Origin: Thermasporomyces sp036564245
GTDB taxonomy: Bacteria > Actinomycetota > Actinomycetes > Propionibacteriales > Actinopolymorphaceae
Assembly (NCBI GenBank): GCA_036564245.1
Contig: DATCKU010000054.1
Span: 143,613-207,612 of the forward strand
DNA length: 64,000 nt
Reading direction: 5' to 3'
Numbering within the stretch: position 1 is the stretch's first letter; the number at the start of each line of letters is the position of its first letter. This document shows positions 36,213 to 44,453 of the stretch, one piece after another. Under the pieces are notes generated by a model that saw only the letters and a program-made list of their open reading frames with translations, did not search any database and had not been told where the DNA came from. A program made the position numbers and the translations under genes.

Positions 36213-36445
36213 CAGCGCGTCCCCGGCCTACCAGCGCACGACCAGGCATGGCGAGTCGGTGCGAGCACCGGATCGTTTGGTCAACCGCCACGATCCCGAC
36301 GTCCTGTCCATGGCACGTGCTGACGCCTGCCGAGGCGACCCGGCACCTGCCACGCATGGCCACGTCCCGCGGCGGCACGCTCGTGGCGACAGGAATCGAC
36401 AGGCCGAAGCGGGGCCAGAGCGCGCGCCTCGCACCAGGTGGAAGC

Positions 36446-38290
36446 TCAGTCATAGCAGGCCTCGATCCACCAGCTGCCGTTCCCAAACCCGGACTGGTTG
36501 GGCGACTCGTAGCGGAGTACAAATGCGCGGCCATCGGCACACGCCACCTGGAACCGGGCACATCGAGGGCGGGATCGGAACGCGTGGACAGGCCTGTGCG
36601 CTGAGCTCTGCTCCGGACCTTGCCCAGGCCTCTGCGAAGACCCAGGCTCTTGCCTCGAGCTGTGTCCAGGCTCGTGCGCTGATCCCTGCCGAGAGCCGAA
36701 GTCCCCAGCCGAGGAGCTCACGCCCGCAAGCTCATGCTCTCTCCCTGGTGGCACCGGCCCCGGCTCCCACCAGCGTTCGTCGACCGGCCACGGCCCGGCC
36801 CATCCCACGATCTCGGTGCGCTGAGTGGTCTGAGTAGGACGAGCACCGATCGCCGTGCGTCCGACAACGTGATCGGCTGAGTTGCCAGCCGTCGCATCAC
36901 CGGCGCCGCCACCCCACACGAGGACGCGGCACTCCTCCGACACAATGCCGCGTTCGCTGACCTCGACCTGATAACCAGAAGCGCCGAGCACCTGCACCGG
37001 CTCGGGAACCGCCAGGACCGTGGTCGGGGCAGGAGGCGGGAGATGCCCCGGCCACGGTTGCCTGGTTGGGCGGGCTGGCGTGAGTTCATCGCCCCACGGC
37101 ACGAACGTCATGCGTTCAGCTGGTGCCCGCCCACCTGACAAAACGACGCTCGTCACCGCTTCGTGCCCGATCAGGCTCTGAATTCTCGTGAAGGTGCGGT
37201 GGATGCGTTCGTCCGGCGCTTGATCTCCCCAAAGTCCGTCCTGATAGGTGCCAGTTGGCGCGACTTCGTCGGGAACCAGGCGGATGCGGACGACGCCCGA
37301 CGTCAGATGTCGCCCGCCCTCGGGCGTAGCCGGCGCGTTGCTGCCCTGCAGCTGCCAGCGGACCCGGTCGACCACATCGGCTGCGCTGAACCATCGCGGA
37401 TGCCGCCATTGCCGACTGCGTGGCGCATCGCGCTCGGTTTCGACCTCGACTCGCAGACACGTGCACACCAGCTCGCGTTCGGCGAGTCCAGCGACCATCT
37501 GCTCTGCGGTGTCTTTGATCGCGAACGCCACCTGGTCGACTCGCTCGACGGGCGGCTCGAAAGCGATCTCCTTTGCGAGCTCTGGTGGTGGACGGCGTGA
37601 CGCCAGGGGGCGAGAGTCCCGGCCAGATGCCAGCCGGTGTGCGGTGAGGCCGTCGGTGCCGAAGCGGGCCAGCACCTGTCGGGCCGGAAGCGCAGCGAAC
37701 GCACCCAATGTACGAATCCCGAGCCGGCGGAGCAGGTCGACCAGCTCGGGCCGGTCGATCGCGTCGATCGGCAACGGTGCGAGGCAGTTGGCCGACTCGC
37801 CGGGTGGGAACGCGAGCTCCGACAGGCCGCGTTGCTCGGCCAGTCGGGCCGCCTGCTCGGCTGCGAACGGTCCGTCCGCGATCCCGATGATGGCGGTGAA
37901 GCCGGCCTCGGCGAGATGGGTGCGCAGGATCTCACCGAACCGGTCGCCGTAGTAACGACTCGGCCCTTTCGCGGCCAACGCGCAACGACCCGGCCGGATG
38001 ATCTCCACCCCGGGAGCCAGGGACTCGATCGCGGTGACGACAGGCTCGAACTCCCGCGCGTCGACGGCGGGGTCGTACGTCATGGTGACGAGCTCTGGGC
38101 AGCGTGCCTGTGCTTCGCGCACCCGGAGTCCGCGGCGCACGCCGTGTTGCCGAGCAGCGTGCGAGCAGGCGAAGACCCGGCCGCGGTCGACGACTGCCAG
38201 AGCGGTCTCGGGCGAATGCCCGGCATCCCGTGCAGCCGCGATGACCGGCCAGTCGGGAACCCACACGACGATCGTGCGTACGGCGTTCAT
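36446..38290 (-). CDS. imuB: ImuB, Y-family polymerase-like mutasome scaffold
   Basis: A 614-residue DinB/UmuC-related protein that in mycobacteria lacks polymerase activity and recruits DnaE2 to the clamp. The N-terminus (VVWVPDWPVIAAARDAG) lacks the metal-binding Asp of active Y-family enzymes, consistent with ImuB. The LRRLGIRTLGAFAALPA helix-hairpin-helix region and VERVDQVAFAIKDTA little-finger region follow. Near residues 530-575 a Ser/Gln/Pro/Gly/His-rich insertion of short near-repeats (SAHEPGHSSRQEPG, SSQRPGQGPEQSSAHRP) separates the body from a conserved ending (FVLRYE to WWIEACYD). The start overlaps the imuA' stop in ATGA. Confidence 0.9.
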   Translation of the reverse strand: MNAVRTIVVWVPDWPVIAAARDAGHSPETALAVVDRGRVFACSHAARQHGVRRGLRVREAQARCPELVTMTYDPAVDAREFEPVVTAIESLAPGVEIIRPGRCALAAKGPSRYYGDRFGEILRTHLAEAGFTAIIGIADGPFAAEQAARLAEQRGLSELAFPPGESANCLAPLPIDAIDRPELVDLLRRLGIRTLGAFAALPARQVLARFGTDGLTAHRLASGRDSRPLASRRPPPELAKEIAFEPPVERVDQVAFAIKDTAEQMVAGLAERELVCTCLRVEVETERDAPRSRQWRHPRWFSAADVVDRVRWQLQGSNAPATPEGGRHLTSGVVRIRLVPDEVAPTGTYQDGLWGDQAPDERIHRTFTRIQSLIGHEAVTSVVLSGGRAPAERMTFVPWGDELTPARPTRQPWPGHLPPPAPTTVLAVPEPVQVLGASGYQVEVSERGIVSEECRVLVWGGGAGDATAGNSADHVVGRTAIGARPTQTTQRTEIVGWAGPWPVDERWWEPGPVPPGREHELAGVSSSAGDFGSRQGSAHEPGHSSRQEPGSSQRPGQGPEQSSAHRPVHAFRSRPRCARFQVACADGRAFVLRYESPNQSGFGNGSWWIEACYD

Positions 38291-39153
38291 CCTGCTCGCT
38301 CCCAGCGGTGGGCCGAGAGATCGACGAGTGGACGTCGTCGCGGATGGATGACCTCGGGACCGACACCCACGGTCTCGACGTGTTCGTCGACCGACTCCGA
38401 ACCGGCATCGACAGGCGTGATGGAGCCGTCAGGTCCGGGCAGCCACAGCCGAGTCGTCCGACGGACCCCGTCCGTGGCGCGTCCGGTCGCCTCGACGGTC
38501 ACCTGACGAGCGGTCAGGTGACCGTGTCCGTCGCCGAGACCATGCCAGGTGCTGGACGTGACCTCCAGCCGCAGCTCGCATCCGGGCCAGTCGGTTCCGT
38601 GGACCAGCAGGATCGACCCCCGTTCACGCATCCGGGCGGCCAACCGTGCGATCTCGGTGTCGGTCGGGCGGGTCGGCGGGCGTACGACAACCAGGTCGAG
38701 AACGTCGATCAACGTCGCGGAGACGGTGAGCCAGTGTCGGCCCGGTGTCGGCACCAGAACGACCCGACTGAGGTCGACACCCAACTCGCTTGCGGCCTCG
38801 GCTCCGAACCCGGGCATGCCGACCACACCGCACCAGGTGCCGGACCGGGACACCTCAGCCATGAGGGCGAAGGTCAGCGCGGTCGAACCAGTTGTGCCCC
38901 GGATCGCATAGCTCGCCCCTTTTCGTAGCCCTTTGTCGGGAAACAGGTCGGTGAAGGCCGACGCGACGGGGAGCGTCGGTGCCGGGCGGCCCATCGCGGT
39001 CGCGGTCCGCGGGTGAGCCGCGAGCTTCGCACGCAGCTCCTCCACCACCGCGGCCTGCCGCGCCCGCGAGAGTGTCGTGACCCGCCCGCCCTCGCGGGCT
39101 GTGCCGTGCACGCCTGCCCTCGGTCGGCCTTCTGAAGTGGCGATTCCGGGCAT
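38287..39153 (-). CDS. imuA': ImuA', RecA-like mutasome protein
   Basis: A 288-residue RecA/SulA-like protein, first gene of the mutasome. After a helical N-terminus (LSRARQAAVVEELRAKL), a RecA-like core contains a degenerate ATP loop region (YAIRGTTGSTALTFALMAE) and later strands (LVVVRPPTRPTDTEIARLAARM, SILLVHGTDWPG). It delivers ImuB to lesions. The true start must lie downstream of the SOS box at 39251-39266. ATG 39153 is the best candidate, though its Shine-Dalgarno is poor, and codons further upstream would run into the operator. It is coupled to imuB by an ATGA overlap. Confidence 0.88.
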   Translation of the reverse strand: MPGIATSEGRPRAGVHGTAREGGRVTTLSRARQAAVVEELRAKLAAHPRTATAMGRPAPTLPVASAFTDLFPDKGLRKGASYAIRGTTGSTALTFALMAEVSRSGTWCGVVGMPGFGAEAASELGVDLSRVVLVPTPGRHWLTVSATLIDVLDLVVVRPPTRPTDTEIARLAARMRERGSILLVHGTDWPGCELRLEVTSSTWHGLGDGHGHLTARQVTVEATGRATDGVRRTTRLWLPGPDGSITPVDAGSESVDEHVETVGVGPEVIHPRRRPLVDLSAHRWERAG

Positions 39154-39250
39154 CACGACCAACTGACGCGGCGCTGTGTCGGACGTCGTTCGTACGATGT
39201 CCAGGCCGCGTGAGACGGGTTGCCGCGAGGAACCGACCACCCTTCCATGG

Positions 39251-39266
39251 TCGAACGTACGTTCGA
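39251..39266. promoter_or_regulatory. Perfect LexA (SOS) box
   Basis: TCGAACGTACGTTCGA is a perfect 16-bp palindrome identical to the actinobacterial LexA consensus TCGAAC-N4-GTTCGA. It lies about 100 bp before imuA' and 130 bp before divergent larB. Regulation of imuA'-imuB-dnaE2 by DNA damage follows from established knowledge of this operon type. Confidence 0.92.
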
Positions 39267-39304
39267 TGTTGTCAAGTTTCGGCCACCCCGCAAGACTGTG
39301 AGAC

Positions 39305-39331
39305 AAGACCATGAGAGGTGCACCATGGTCG
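39305..39331. repeat. GACCATG inverted repeat, degenerate family copy I
   Basis: GACCATG (39307-39313) and CATGGTC (39324-39330) form perfect 7-bp arms around AGAGGTGCAC. The combination of GACCATG and GGTGCACCATG echoes copy B of the intergenic repeat family. Confidence 0.45.
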
Positions 39332-39395
39332 GCGCGGCTGCAGCTCCCATGACCTCGCGGTGCAGGGGTTGTGCGCGGGGATTTAAGGTCGAGGA

Positions 39396-40196
39396 ATGAC
39401 CTCGGGCGATGTCGTCCCCAGTGGATCGTCGGCCAATGCTCGTCCCCGACCGGACCGCGACGGCCAAGGAGCCGGCGCTGATCCGGGATACATCGACCTC
39501 GGTTATGCCCGGCTCGACACCGACCGGCTGGCCCGCACCGGTGACCCCGAAGTCGTCTACGGCGCCGGCAAGTCGCCGAGCCAGGTCGTCGAGCTGCTTC
39601 AGACCCTGCGGGAGTCGCACCCGACCCGGCCGATCCTCGCGACCCGACTCGACGCCACGGCGATCGCAGCCGTCCGCGAGGCCTTCCCCGAGACCGATCT
39701 TCGGATCGACCACGACGCCCGGGCAGCCTCGATCGGTCCATTGGCTCCGGCGGTCGGTGTGGTGTGCGTCGTCGCAGCCGGTACGTCCGACGAAAGCGTG
39801 GCGGCCGAGGCCGCCTTCACCGCTCGGCAGTTCGGGGCCGGCGTGGAACGCATCAACGACGTGGGAGTCGCCGGCGTCCATCGGCTGCTTGCCGTCAAGG
39901 GACGGCTCGACGCCGCCGACTGCCTGATCGTGGTCGCCGGTATGGAGGGTGCGTTGCCGTCGGTCGTCGGCGGTCTCACCGGTGTGCCGCTCGTCGCGGT
40001 GCCGACGAGTGTGGGATACGGCGCGTCGTTCGGCGGTCTCGCCGCGCTCCTCGCCATGCTGAACTCCTGTGCGCCGGGCGTCGTCGTGACCAACATCGAC
40101 AACGGCTTCGGTGCGGGTGTGTTCGCCGCACGCGTCGCGCGTCGAGCCCATCGCCCAGATGCCGCGGCCTCCGACGGTTCGTCAGGTGAGCGATGA
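39396..40196 (+). CDS. larB: Nickel-pincer cofactor biosynthesis protein LarB
   Basis: A 266-residue LarB, which carboxylates and hydrolyses nicotinic acid adenine dinucleotide to start synthesis of the nickel-pincer cofactor. The C-terminal half is PurE/AIR-carboxylase-like: VVCVVAAGTSDESVAAEAAF, INDVGVAGVHRLL, IVVAGMEGALPSVVGGL, PTSVGYGASFGGLAALLAMLN, all conserved in LarB. The first 25 residues are variable. ATG 39396 has GAGGA directly before it. The stop overlaps the larC start (ATGA). LarE and the LarA enzyme are not in this window. Confidence 0.92.
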   Translation: MTSGDVVPSGSSANARPRPDRDGQGAGADPGYIDLGYARLDTDRLARTGDPEVVYGAGKSPSQVVELLQTLRESHPTRPILATRLDATAIAAVREAFPETDLRIDHDARAASIGPLAPAVGVVCVVAAGTSDESVAAEAAFTARQFGAGVERINDVGVAGVHRLLAVKGRLDAADCLIVVAGMEGALPSVVGGLTGVPLVAVPTSVGYGASFGGLAALLAMLNSCAPGVVVTNIDNGFGAGVFAARVARRAHRPDAAASDGSSGER

Positions 40197-41455
40197 CCGG
40201 GCGGATCGCGTGGATCGACTGCGGCTCGGGCGCGAGCGGCGACATGCTCCTGGGTGCGCTCGTCGCGGCTGGCGTACCTCTCGAGGTCATGGCATCCGCC
40301 GTGGCCGCGGTCGCCCCGGAGGACGTCAGGCTCGCCGCCCACCAGGTCACCCGGAACGGTCTTGCGGCGACGCAGGTCACGGTCACCGGCACCGACTCGA
40401 CCCATCACCGCACCTGGTCCGACGTCCGGTCGCTGCTGGAAGCCGCACCCTTGGAGCCGGCGGTGCGTGCGTCGGCCCTGGAGACCTTCCGGCGGTTGGC
40501 CGAGGCCGAAGCCAAGGTGCACGGAACCTCGCCCGATGCCATCCACTTCCACGAGGTCGGAGCGCTCGACGCCATCGCCGACGTGGTCGGTGTGTGCGCA
40601 GGATTCGTCCACCTTGGCCTCGACCGGGTGTACGCCTCCCCGGTCGCGGTCGGGTCGGGTTTCGTCCGCGCTGCGCACGGCCGGCTTCCGGTGCCGGTTC
40701 CGGCGGTCGTCGAGCTGCTGGCCAGCGCGGGCGCTCCGTCGTACGGCGGTGAGACGCCGGCGAGCCAGGAGAACGTAACCCTCGGCGAGCTCTGCACGCC
40801 GACCGGTGCCGCGCTGCTCGTCACCCACGTGTCGAGCTGGGGTAGCCAACCGGCGATGCGAGTGGAGACCCAAGGGTGCGGTGCCGGCAGCCGCGACATC
40901 CCTGGTCGACCCAACGTCATCCGGCTCCTGGTAGGGAATCCGGCAGCCGAATCCCGAGGGGACCGGATGGACGGTCTGCCCACCACGACGCAGGTGGTGG
41001 TGGAGACCAACGTCGACGACCTCGACCCGCGGATCTGGCCGGACGTCCTGCGGCGGCTTCTCGAGGCCGGTGCCGTGGACGCGTGGTTGACCCCGATCCT
41101 TGCGAAGAAGGGACGGCCCGCCCACGTGCTCGGTGTGCTGGTCGACCCGGACCGGGTGCAGGCGGTCTGTCGCGTGATCTTCCGCGAGACCTCGGCCATC
41201 GGTGTGCGTTGTCATGACGTACGAAAGCACCCGCTCGACCGCGAGATGCGTGACGTCACGCTCACCGGTGGATCCGTACGGGTCAAGGTGGCGTCGTACG
41301 CCGGGACCATCGTCAACGCGCAACCGGAGTACGACGACGTGCTCGCCCTGGCCGCGGCGACTGGCCGGCCGATAAAGGACGTCCTCGCCGAGGCGATTGC
41401 GGCCGTTCGGAATCATCTCGAACCAAACGAGTCGTTCGTACGTGAGAACGGCTGA
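40193..41455 (+). CDS. larC: Nickel-pincer cofactor biosynthesis protein LarC (full length)
   Basis: A 420-residue LarC, the CTP-dependent nickel insertase that completes the nickel-pincer cofactor. The hallmark N-terminus is ARIAWIDCGSGASGDMLLGAL-like (IDCGSGASGDM at about residues 8-18). EVGALDAIADVVG follows near residue 125, and the C-terminal domain has VVVETNVDDLDPR and WLTPILAKKGRP. In some bacteria larC is split by a programmed frameshift into larC1/larC2; here both halves are one continuous frame. It forms an overlapping operon with larB. Confidence 0.93.
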   Translation: MTGRIAWIDCGSGASGDMLLGALVAAGVPLEVMASAVAAVAPEDVRLAAHQVTRNGLAATQVTVTGTDSTHHRTWSDVRSLLEAAPLEPAVRASALETFRRLAEAEAKVHGTSPDAIHFHEVGALDAIADVVGVCAGFVHLGLDRVYASPVAVGSGFVRAAHGRLPVPVPAVVELLASAGAPSYGGETPASQENVTLGELCTPTGAALLVTHVSSWGSQPAMRVETQGCGAGSRDIPGRPNVIRLLVGNPAAESRGDRMDGLPTTTQVVVETNVDDLDPRIWPDVLRRLLEAGAVDAWLTPILAKKGRPAHVLGVLVDPDRVQAVCRVIFRETSAIGVRCHDVRKHPLDREMRDVTLTGGSVRVKVASYAGTIVNAQPEYDDVLALAAATGRPIKDVLAEAIAAVRNHLEPNESFVRENG

Positions 41456-41497
41456 CTCGCGAGCGTCGCGAGCGCGCTGACGATGCGAGGAGGGGCG

Positions 41498-42469
41498 ATG
41501 CGTCGACGCAGCTTCCTGTGTGGAGCCCTGGTGTCCGGAGCGAGTCTCGCTGGCTTTGCCGGGATGGCTCTGCACGCCGGACCGGCTGGTGCGACAACGC
41601 GGTCGATCGGGTCCAAGGTCTTCCCGACGACGTTCGACCTGCCCGACGGCTTCCAACCGGAAGGCATCGCCATCGGATGGGATCCGGTGGCGTACTTCGG
41701 CTCACGCGCTGACGGCTCCATCTACCAGGCTTCGCTCGTCACCGGTCGCGGCCGGATCCTGAGCCAGGGTCCGGGGACGCCTTCGCTCGGGTTGACGACC
41801 GATGGGTTCCGTCTCTTCGTGTCGGGTGGAACGGGTGGCGACGCGCGGGTCATCGACCGGTTCACAGGTGAGGTGTTGGCGTCGTACCAGTTCGCGACCG
41901 GGCCCAGCTTCGTGAACGACGTGGTGCTGACCGGCGACGTCGCATGGTTCACCGACTCGACGAACCCTGTGCTCTACGGTTTGCCGCTCAAGCATGGTCG
42001 GCTGCCGTCTGCCGACAAGGTGGTCCATCTGCCGTTGACCGGCGACATCGTGTACGGCGAGGACATCAACGCGAACGGCATCGAACGGACGCCCGATGGC
42101 AAGGCACTGCTCATCGTGCAGTCAGGTACCGGGAAACTTTTCCGGGTCAACCCACACAATGGGGTCGCACGCGAGGTGGACCTGGGCGGTGAGACGCTGA
42201 CCAACGGCGACGGTTTGCTCCGGCAGGGACACCGCACCCTGTACGTCGTTCAGAACCGGTTCAACACCGTGGCCGTGCTGCACCTCAGCAAGGACGCGAC
42301 CAGCGCTCGGGTCGTGGCGCGCGTGACAGACCCGCGGTTCGACATCCCGACCACGGTCGCAGCGTTCGGAGATCGGCTCTACCTTCCGAACGCGCGGTTC
42401 AGCACGCCACCGGAGCCCACGACGCCCTACACGGTCGTCGCCATCCGCCGTCCGAAGCACAAGGGGTAG
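41498..42469 (+). CDS. Tat-exported beta-propeller protein (SMP-30-like)
   Basis: A 323-residue secreted protein. The signal peptide starts MRRRSFLCGALV, with the twin-arginine motif RRxFL, and ends near GPAGA, so export by the Tat pathway is likely. The mature part shows repeated blades (PEGIAIGWDPVAYFGS, ADGSIYQASL, RTPDGKALLIVQSG, NGDGLLRQGHRTLYVVQ), the pattern of SMP-30/gluconolactonase-like six-blade propellers. Enzymatic activity is not certain; metal-ligand residues cannot be assigned by eye. ATG 41498 is preferred over ATG 41483 because GAGGAGGGG lies just before it. Confidence 0.75.
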   Translation: MRRRSFLCGALVSGASLAGFAGMALHAGPAGATTRSIGSKVFPTTFDLPDGFQPEGIAIGWDPVAYFGSRADGSIYQASLVTGRGRILSQGPGTPSLGLTTDGFRLFVSGGTGGDARVIDRFTGEVLASYQFATGPSFVNDVVLTGDVAWFTDSTNPVLYGLPLKHGRLPSADKVVHLPLTGDIVYGEDINANGIERTPDGKALLIVQSGTGKLFRVNPHNGVAREVDLGGETLTNGDGLLRQGHRTLYVVQNRFNTVAVLHLSKDATSARVVARVTDPRFDIPTTVAAFGDRLYLPNARFSTPPEPTTPYTVVAIRRPKHKG

Positions 42470-42579
42470 AGACTTTCGCCTCAGGCCGCCTCCACGAGCT
42501 GCCCTCGTACCATTAGGCTGTCGTGGAGGCGGGCCCCGCTCGCCGTCCATCCGGTTTCCCTGGCACCGAACGGCTCGCG

Positions 42580-43632
42580 ATGCGGCAGATAGGCGTCTTC
42601 ACCGGCAGCGCACACCCTGAACTGGCGCGGGAGATTTGTGCGCATCTCGGCGTCGAGCTCTCGCCCACCAGCATCCAACGGTTCAGCAACGACTGTCTGC
42701 AGGTGCAGCTGCAGGCGAACTGCCGCCAGCGCGACATCTACCTGGTACAGCCGCTCGTGCCGCCGGTGCAGGAGCACCTGATGGAGCTGCTGCTGATGCT
42801 CGACGCGGCCCGTGGGGCGTCGGCTGCGCAGATCACGGCGGTGATTCCGCACTATGCGTATGCGCGATCCGACAAGAAGGATCAGCCACGCATTTCGATC
42901 GCCGGCCGGCTGGTCGCCGACCTGCTGGCTACGGCCGGTGCCAGCCGGGTGCTCACCATGGCTCTTCATGCTCCGCAGGTGCATGGCTTCTTCGCGATAC
43001 CCGTCGACCACCTGACCGCGGTCGTCGAGCTCGCGAAGCACTTCTCCGGTCGGGATCTGAGCAACACGGTTGTTGTGTCGCCCGACCTGGGGAACGCCAA
43101 GCCTGCAACGCAGTTCGCTCGCCTGTTGGGGTTACCGGTCGCAGCGGGCAGCAAGCAGCGGCTTGCCGATGACGAGGTGCGCATCGACGCGATCGTCGGC
43201 GACGTCGCCGACAAGAACGTCATCATTCTCGACGACGAGATCGCCAACGCTGGTTCGATCATCAAGCTTCTCGAACGCCTTCGCGAGCACCGGGTGCGCC
43301 GCATCTCCATCGCCTGTACGCATGGTCTTTTCACCGGAAAGGCGATCCAACGGCTCGCAGCTCAAGGTGATGTCGAGGAGATCGTCACGACCAACACCGT
43401 GCCGTTGGCTCCCGAGAAGGCGTTGCCCAACCTCCGGGTACGCTCCGTCGCACCCCTCTTCGCGGAGGCGATTCGACGCATCCATCTTGGCGAGTCAGTG
43501 AGTAGCCTGCTACCTGGGAACGCGCCTGACGGGTCACTGAACGGCTCGACAGGCGGTGGTCAAGGGTTTGCCGGGGGGTCGCAGGCTGACGTTCGGGAGC
43601 ATGCGGGGGCCGAGCCCTCGCAGGGTATGTGA
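42580..43632 (+). CDS. Ribose-phosphate pyrophosphokinase paralogue
   Basis: A 350-residue PRPP synthetase-family protein. Family landmarks are YARSDKKDQPR (ATP-binding region), LHAPQVHGFF (metal/ATP His), VVVSPDLGNAKPA, the flexible-loop KQR, and the PRPP loop reading IILDDEIANAGS. The normal FSDGE segment is FSNDC, and the last 40 residues are a Gly/Ser-rich extra tail, so it may be a secondary paralogue rather than the housekeeping Prs. Homology begins at ATG 42580; GTG 42523, next to a -10-like TAGGCT, is a possible earlier leaderless start. A peptidase gene follows after 16 bp. Confidence 0.82.
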   Translation: MRQIGVFTGSAHPELAREICAHLGVELSPTSIQRFSNDCLQVQLQANCRQRDIYLVQPLVPPVQEHLMELLLMLDAARGASAAQITAVIPHYAYARSDKKDQPRISIAGRLVADLLATAGASRVLTMALHAPQVHGFFAIPVDHLTAVVELAKHFSGRDLSNTVVVSPDLGNAKPATQFARLLGLPVAAGSKQRLADDEVRIDAIVGDVADKNVIILDDEIANAGSIIKLLERLREHRVRRISIACTHGLFTGKAIQRLAAQGDVEEIVTTNTVPLAPEKALPNLRVRSVAPLFAEAIRRIHLGESVSSLLPGNAPDGSLNGSTGGGQGFAGGSQADVREHAGAEPSQGM

Positions 43633-43648
43633 AGGAAGGGTAGGGGCC

Positions 43649-44332
43649 GTGGCCGGATGGGTCTTTCTCGCCGGGGGCGGCGGTGCGCGCGATTCGCGTC
43701 CGCTCGACAAGCAGTTCGCTCGTGCCCTCGCCGGTGGCACCCTCTCGTACTGGCCAGTGGCGCTGGACCCCGCGACGCATGACTACGGCGAGTGCTTCGC
43801 CTGGTTGCGTGGCATCTACGAGCCGTTGGGTGTGCGTCGGATCAGCATGTGGACCGGCGATCGGCCGATCTATCCCGCCGACTACCAGGGCATCTACATC
43901 GGTGGCGGCAATACGTACCGACTGTTGTCGATCATCCGCCGGTGGAACCTGCTCGAGCAGCTCAGGGAGTTCGTCTCCGGCGGCGGCATGGTGTTCGGCG
44001 GGAGCGCAGGTGCGGCGCTGCTCGGCGCCGACATCACCACGACAGCCCATCTCGACCGCAACGACGTAGGGCTGACCGACACCCAGGGAGCTGATCTTGC
44101 CGCTGGCCACGGTGTCTTCGTCCACCACCAGGACTCCGACCTGCCACGCGAGATCGTCTGGTCGGCCACGTACCGCCGGCCGGCGATTGCGCTCACTGAG
44201 CGTGCCAACGCGGTCGCGGCAGGTTCGACGATCACGGCCATCGGGCCGGATCCGTTGATCATGGTTGACCAGAGGGGTTGTCGACGGCTCGCTCCCGGTG
44301 CGACGTCGTACGACGGACTCTCGGTGCAGTGA
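43649..44332 (+). CDS. Peptidase E/cyanophycinase-like (S51) protein
   Basis: A 227-residue class-I-glutaminase-like serine peptidase. The IYIGGGNTYRLLSIIR segment and the nucleophile elbow GGSAGAALLGAD, with Ser near residue 118, define family S51, which cleaves N-terminal Asp dipeptides. An acidic HLDRNDVGLTDTQG segment follows as in the family, and HHQDSDL could supply the catalytic His. GTG 43649 is used; upstream AGGAAGGGTAGGGG is a purine-rich ribosome-binding site. It is in an apparent operon with the PRPP synthetase paralogue. Confidence 0.78.
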   Translation: MAGWVFLAGGGGARDSRPLDKQFARALAGGTLSYWPVALDPATHDYGECFAWLRGIYEPLGVRRISMWTGDRPIYPADYQGIYIGGGNTYRLLSIIRRWNLLEQLREFVSGGGMVFGGSAGAALLGADITTTAHLDRNDVGLTDTQGADLAAGHGVFVHHQDSDLPREIVWSATYRRPAIALTERANAVAAGSTITAIGPDPLIMVDQRGCRRLAPGATSYDGLSVQ

Positions 44333-44453
44333 CGCCGTGCTGTGACGGTGTAAGCGATCTTGTCCTCCCCCGGCCAGGTGCATCCTCAGGGAATGCCGTT
44401 ACCATCTCTTGACCGTCTCGTATCCACCCACCGGGACAGAAGGCATTGATGAC

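Noticed and set aside
33717..36323. 868-codon + strand frame opposite dnaE2
   Set aside because: It mirrors the dnaE2 codons; dnaE2 has full domain structure and operon context, this frame none.
39154..39741. N-terminal extension of imuA' beyond the SOS box
   Set aside because: It would place the LexA operator and the divergent larB start inside the coding region, and the extra residues are unlike ImuA'.
39599..41656. 685-codon - strand frame across larB and larC
   Set aside because: larB and larC on the + strand show all family motifs and an ATGA overlap.
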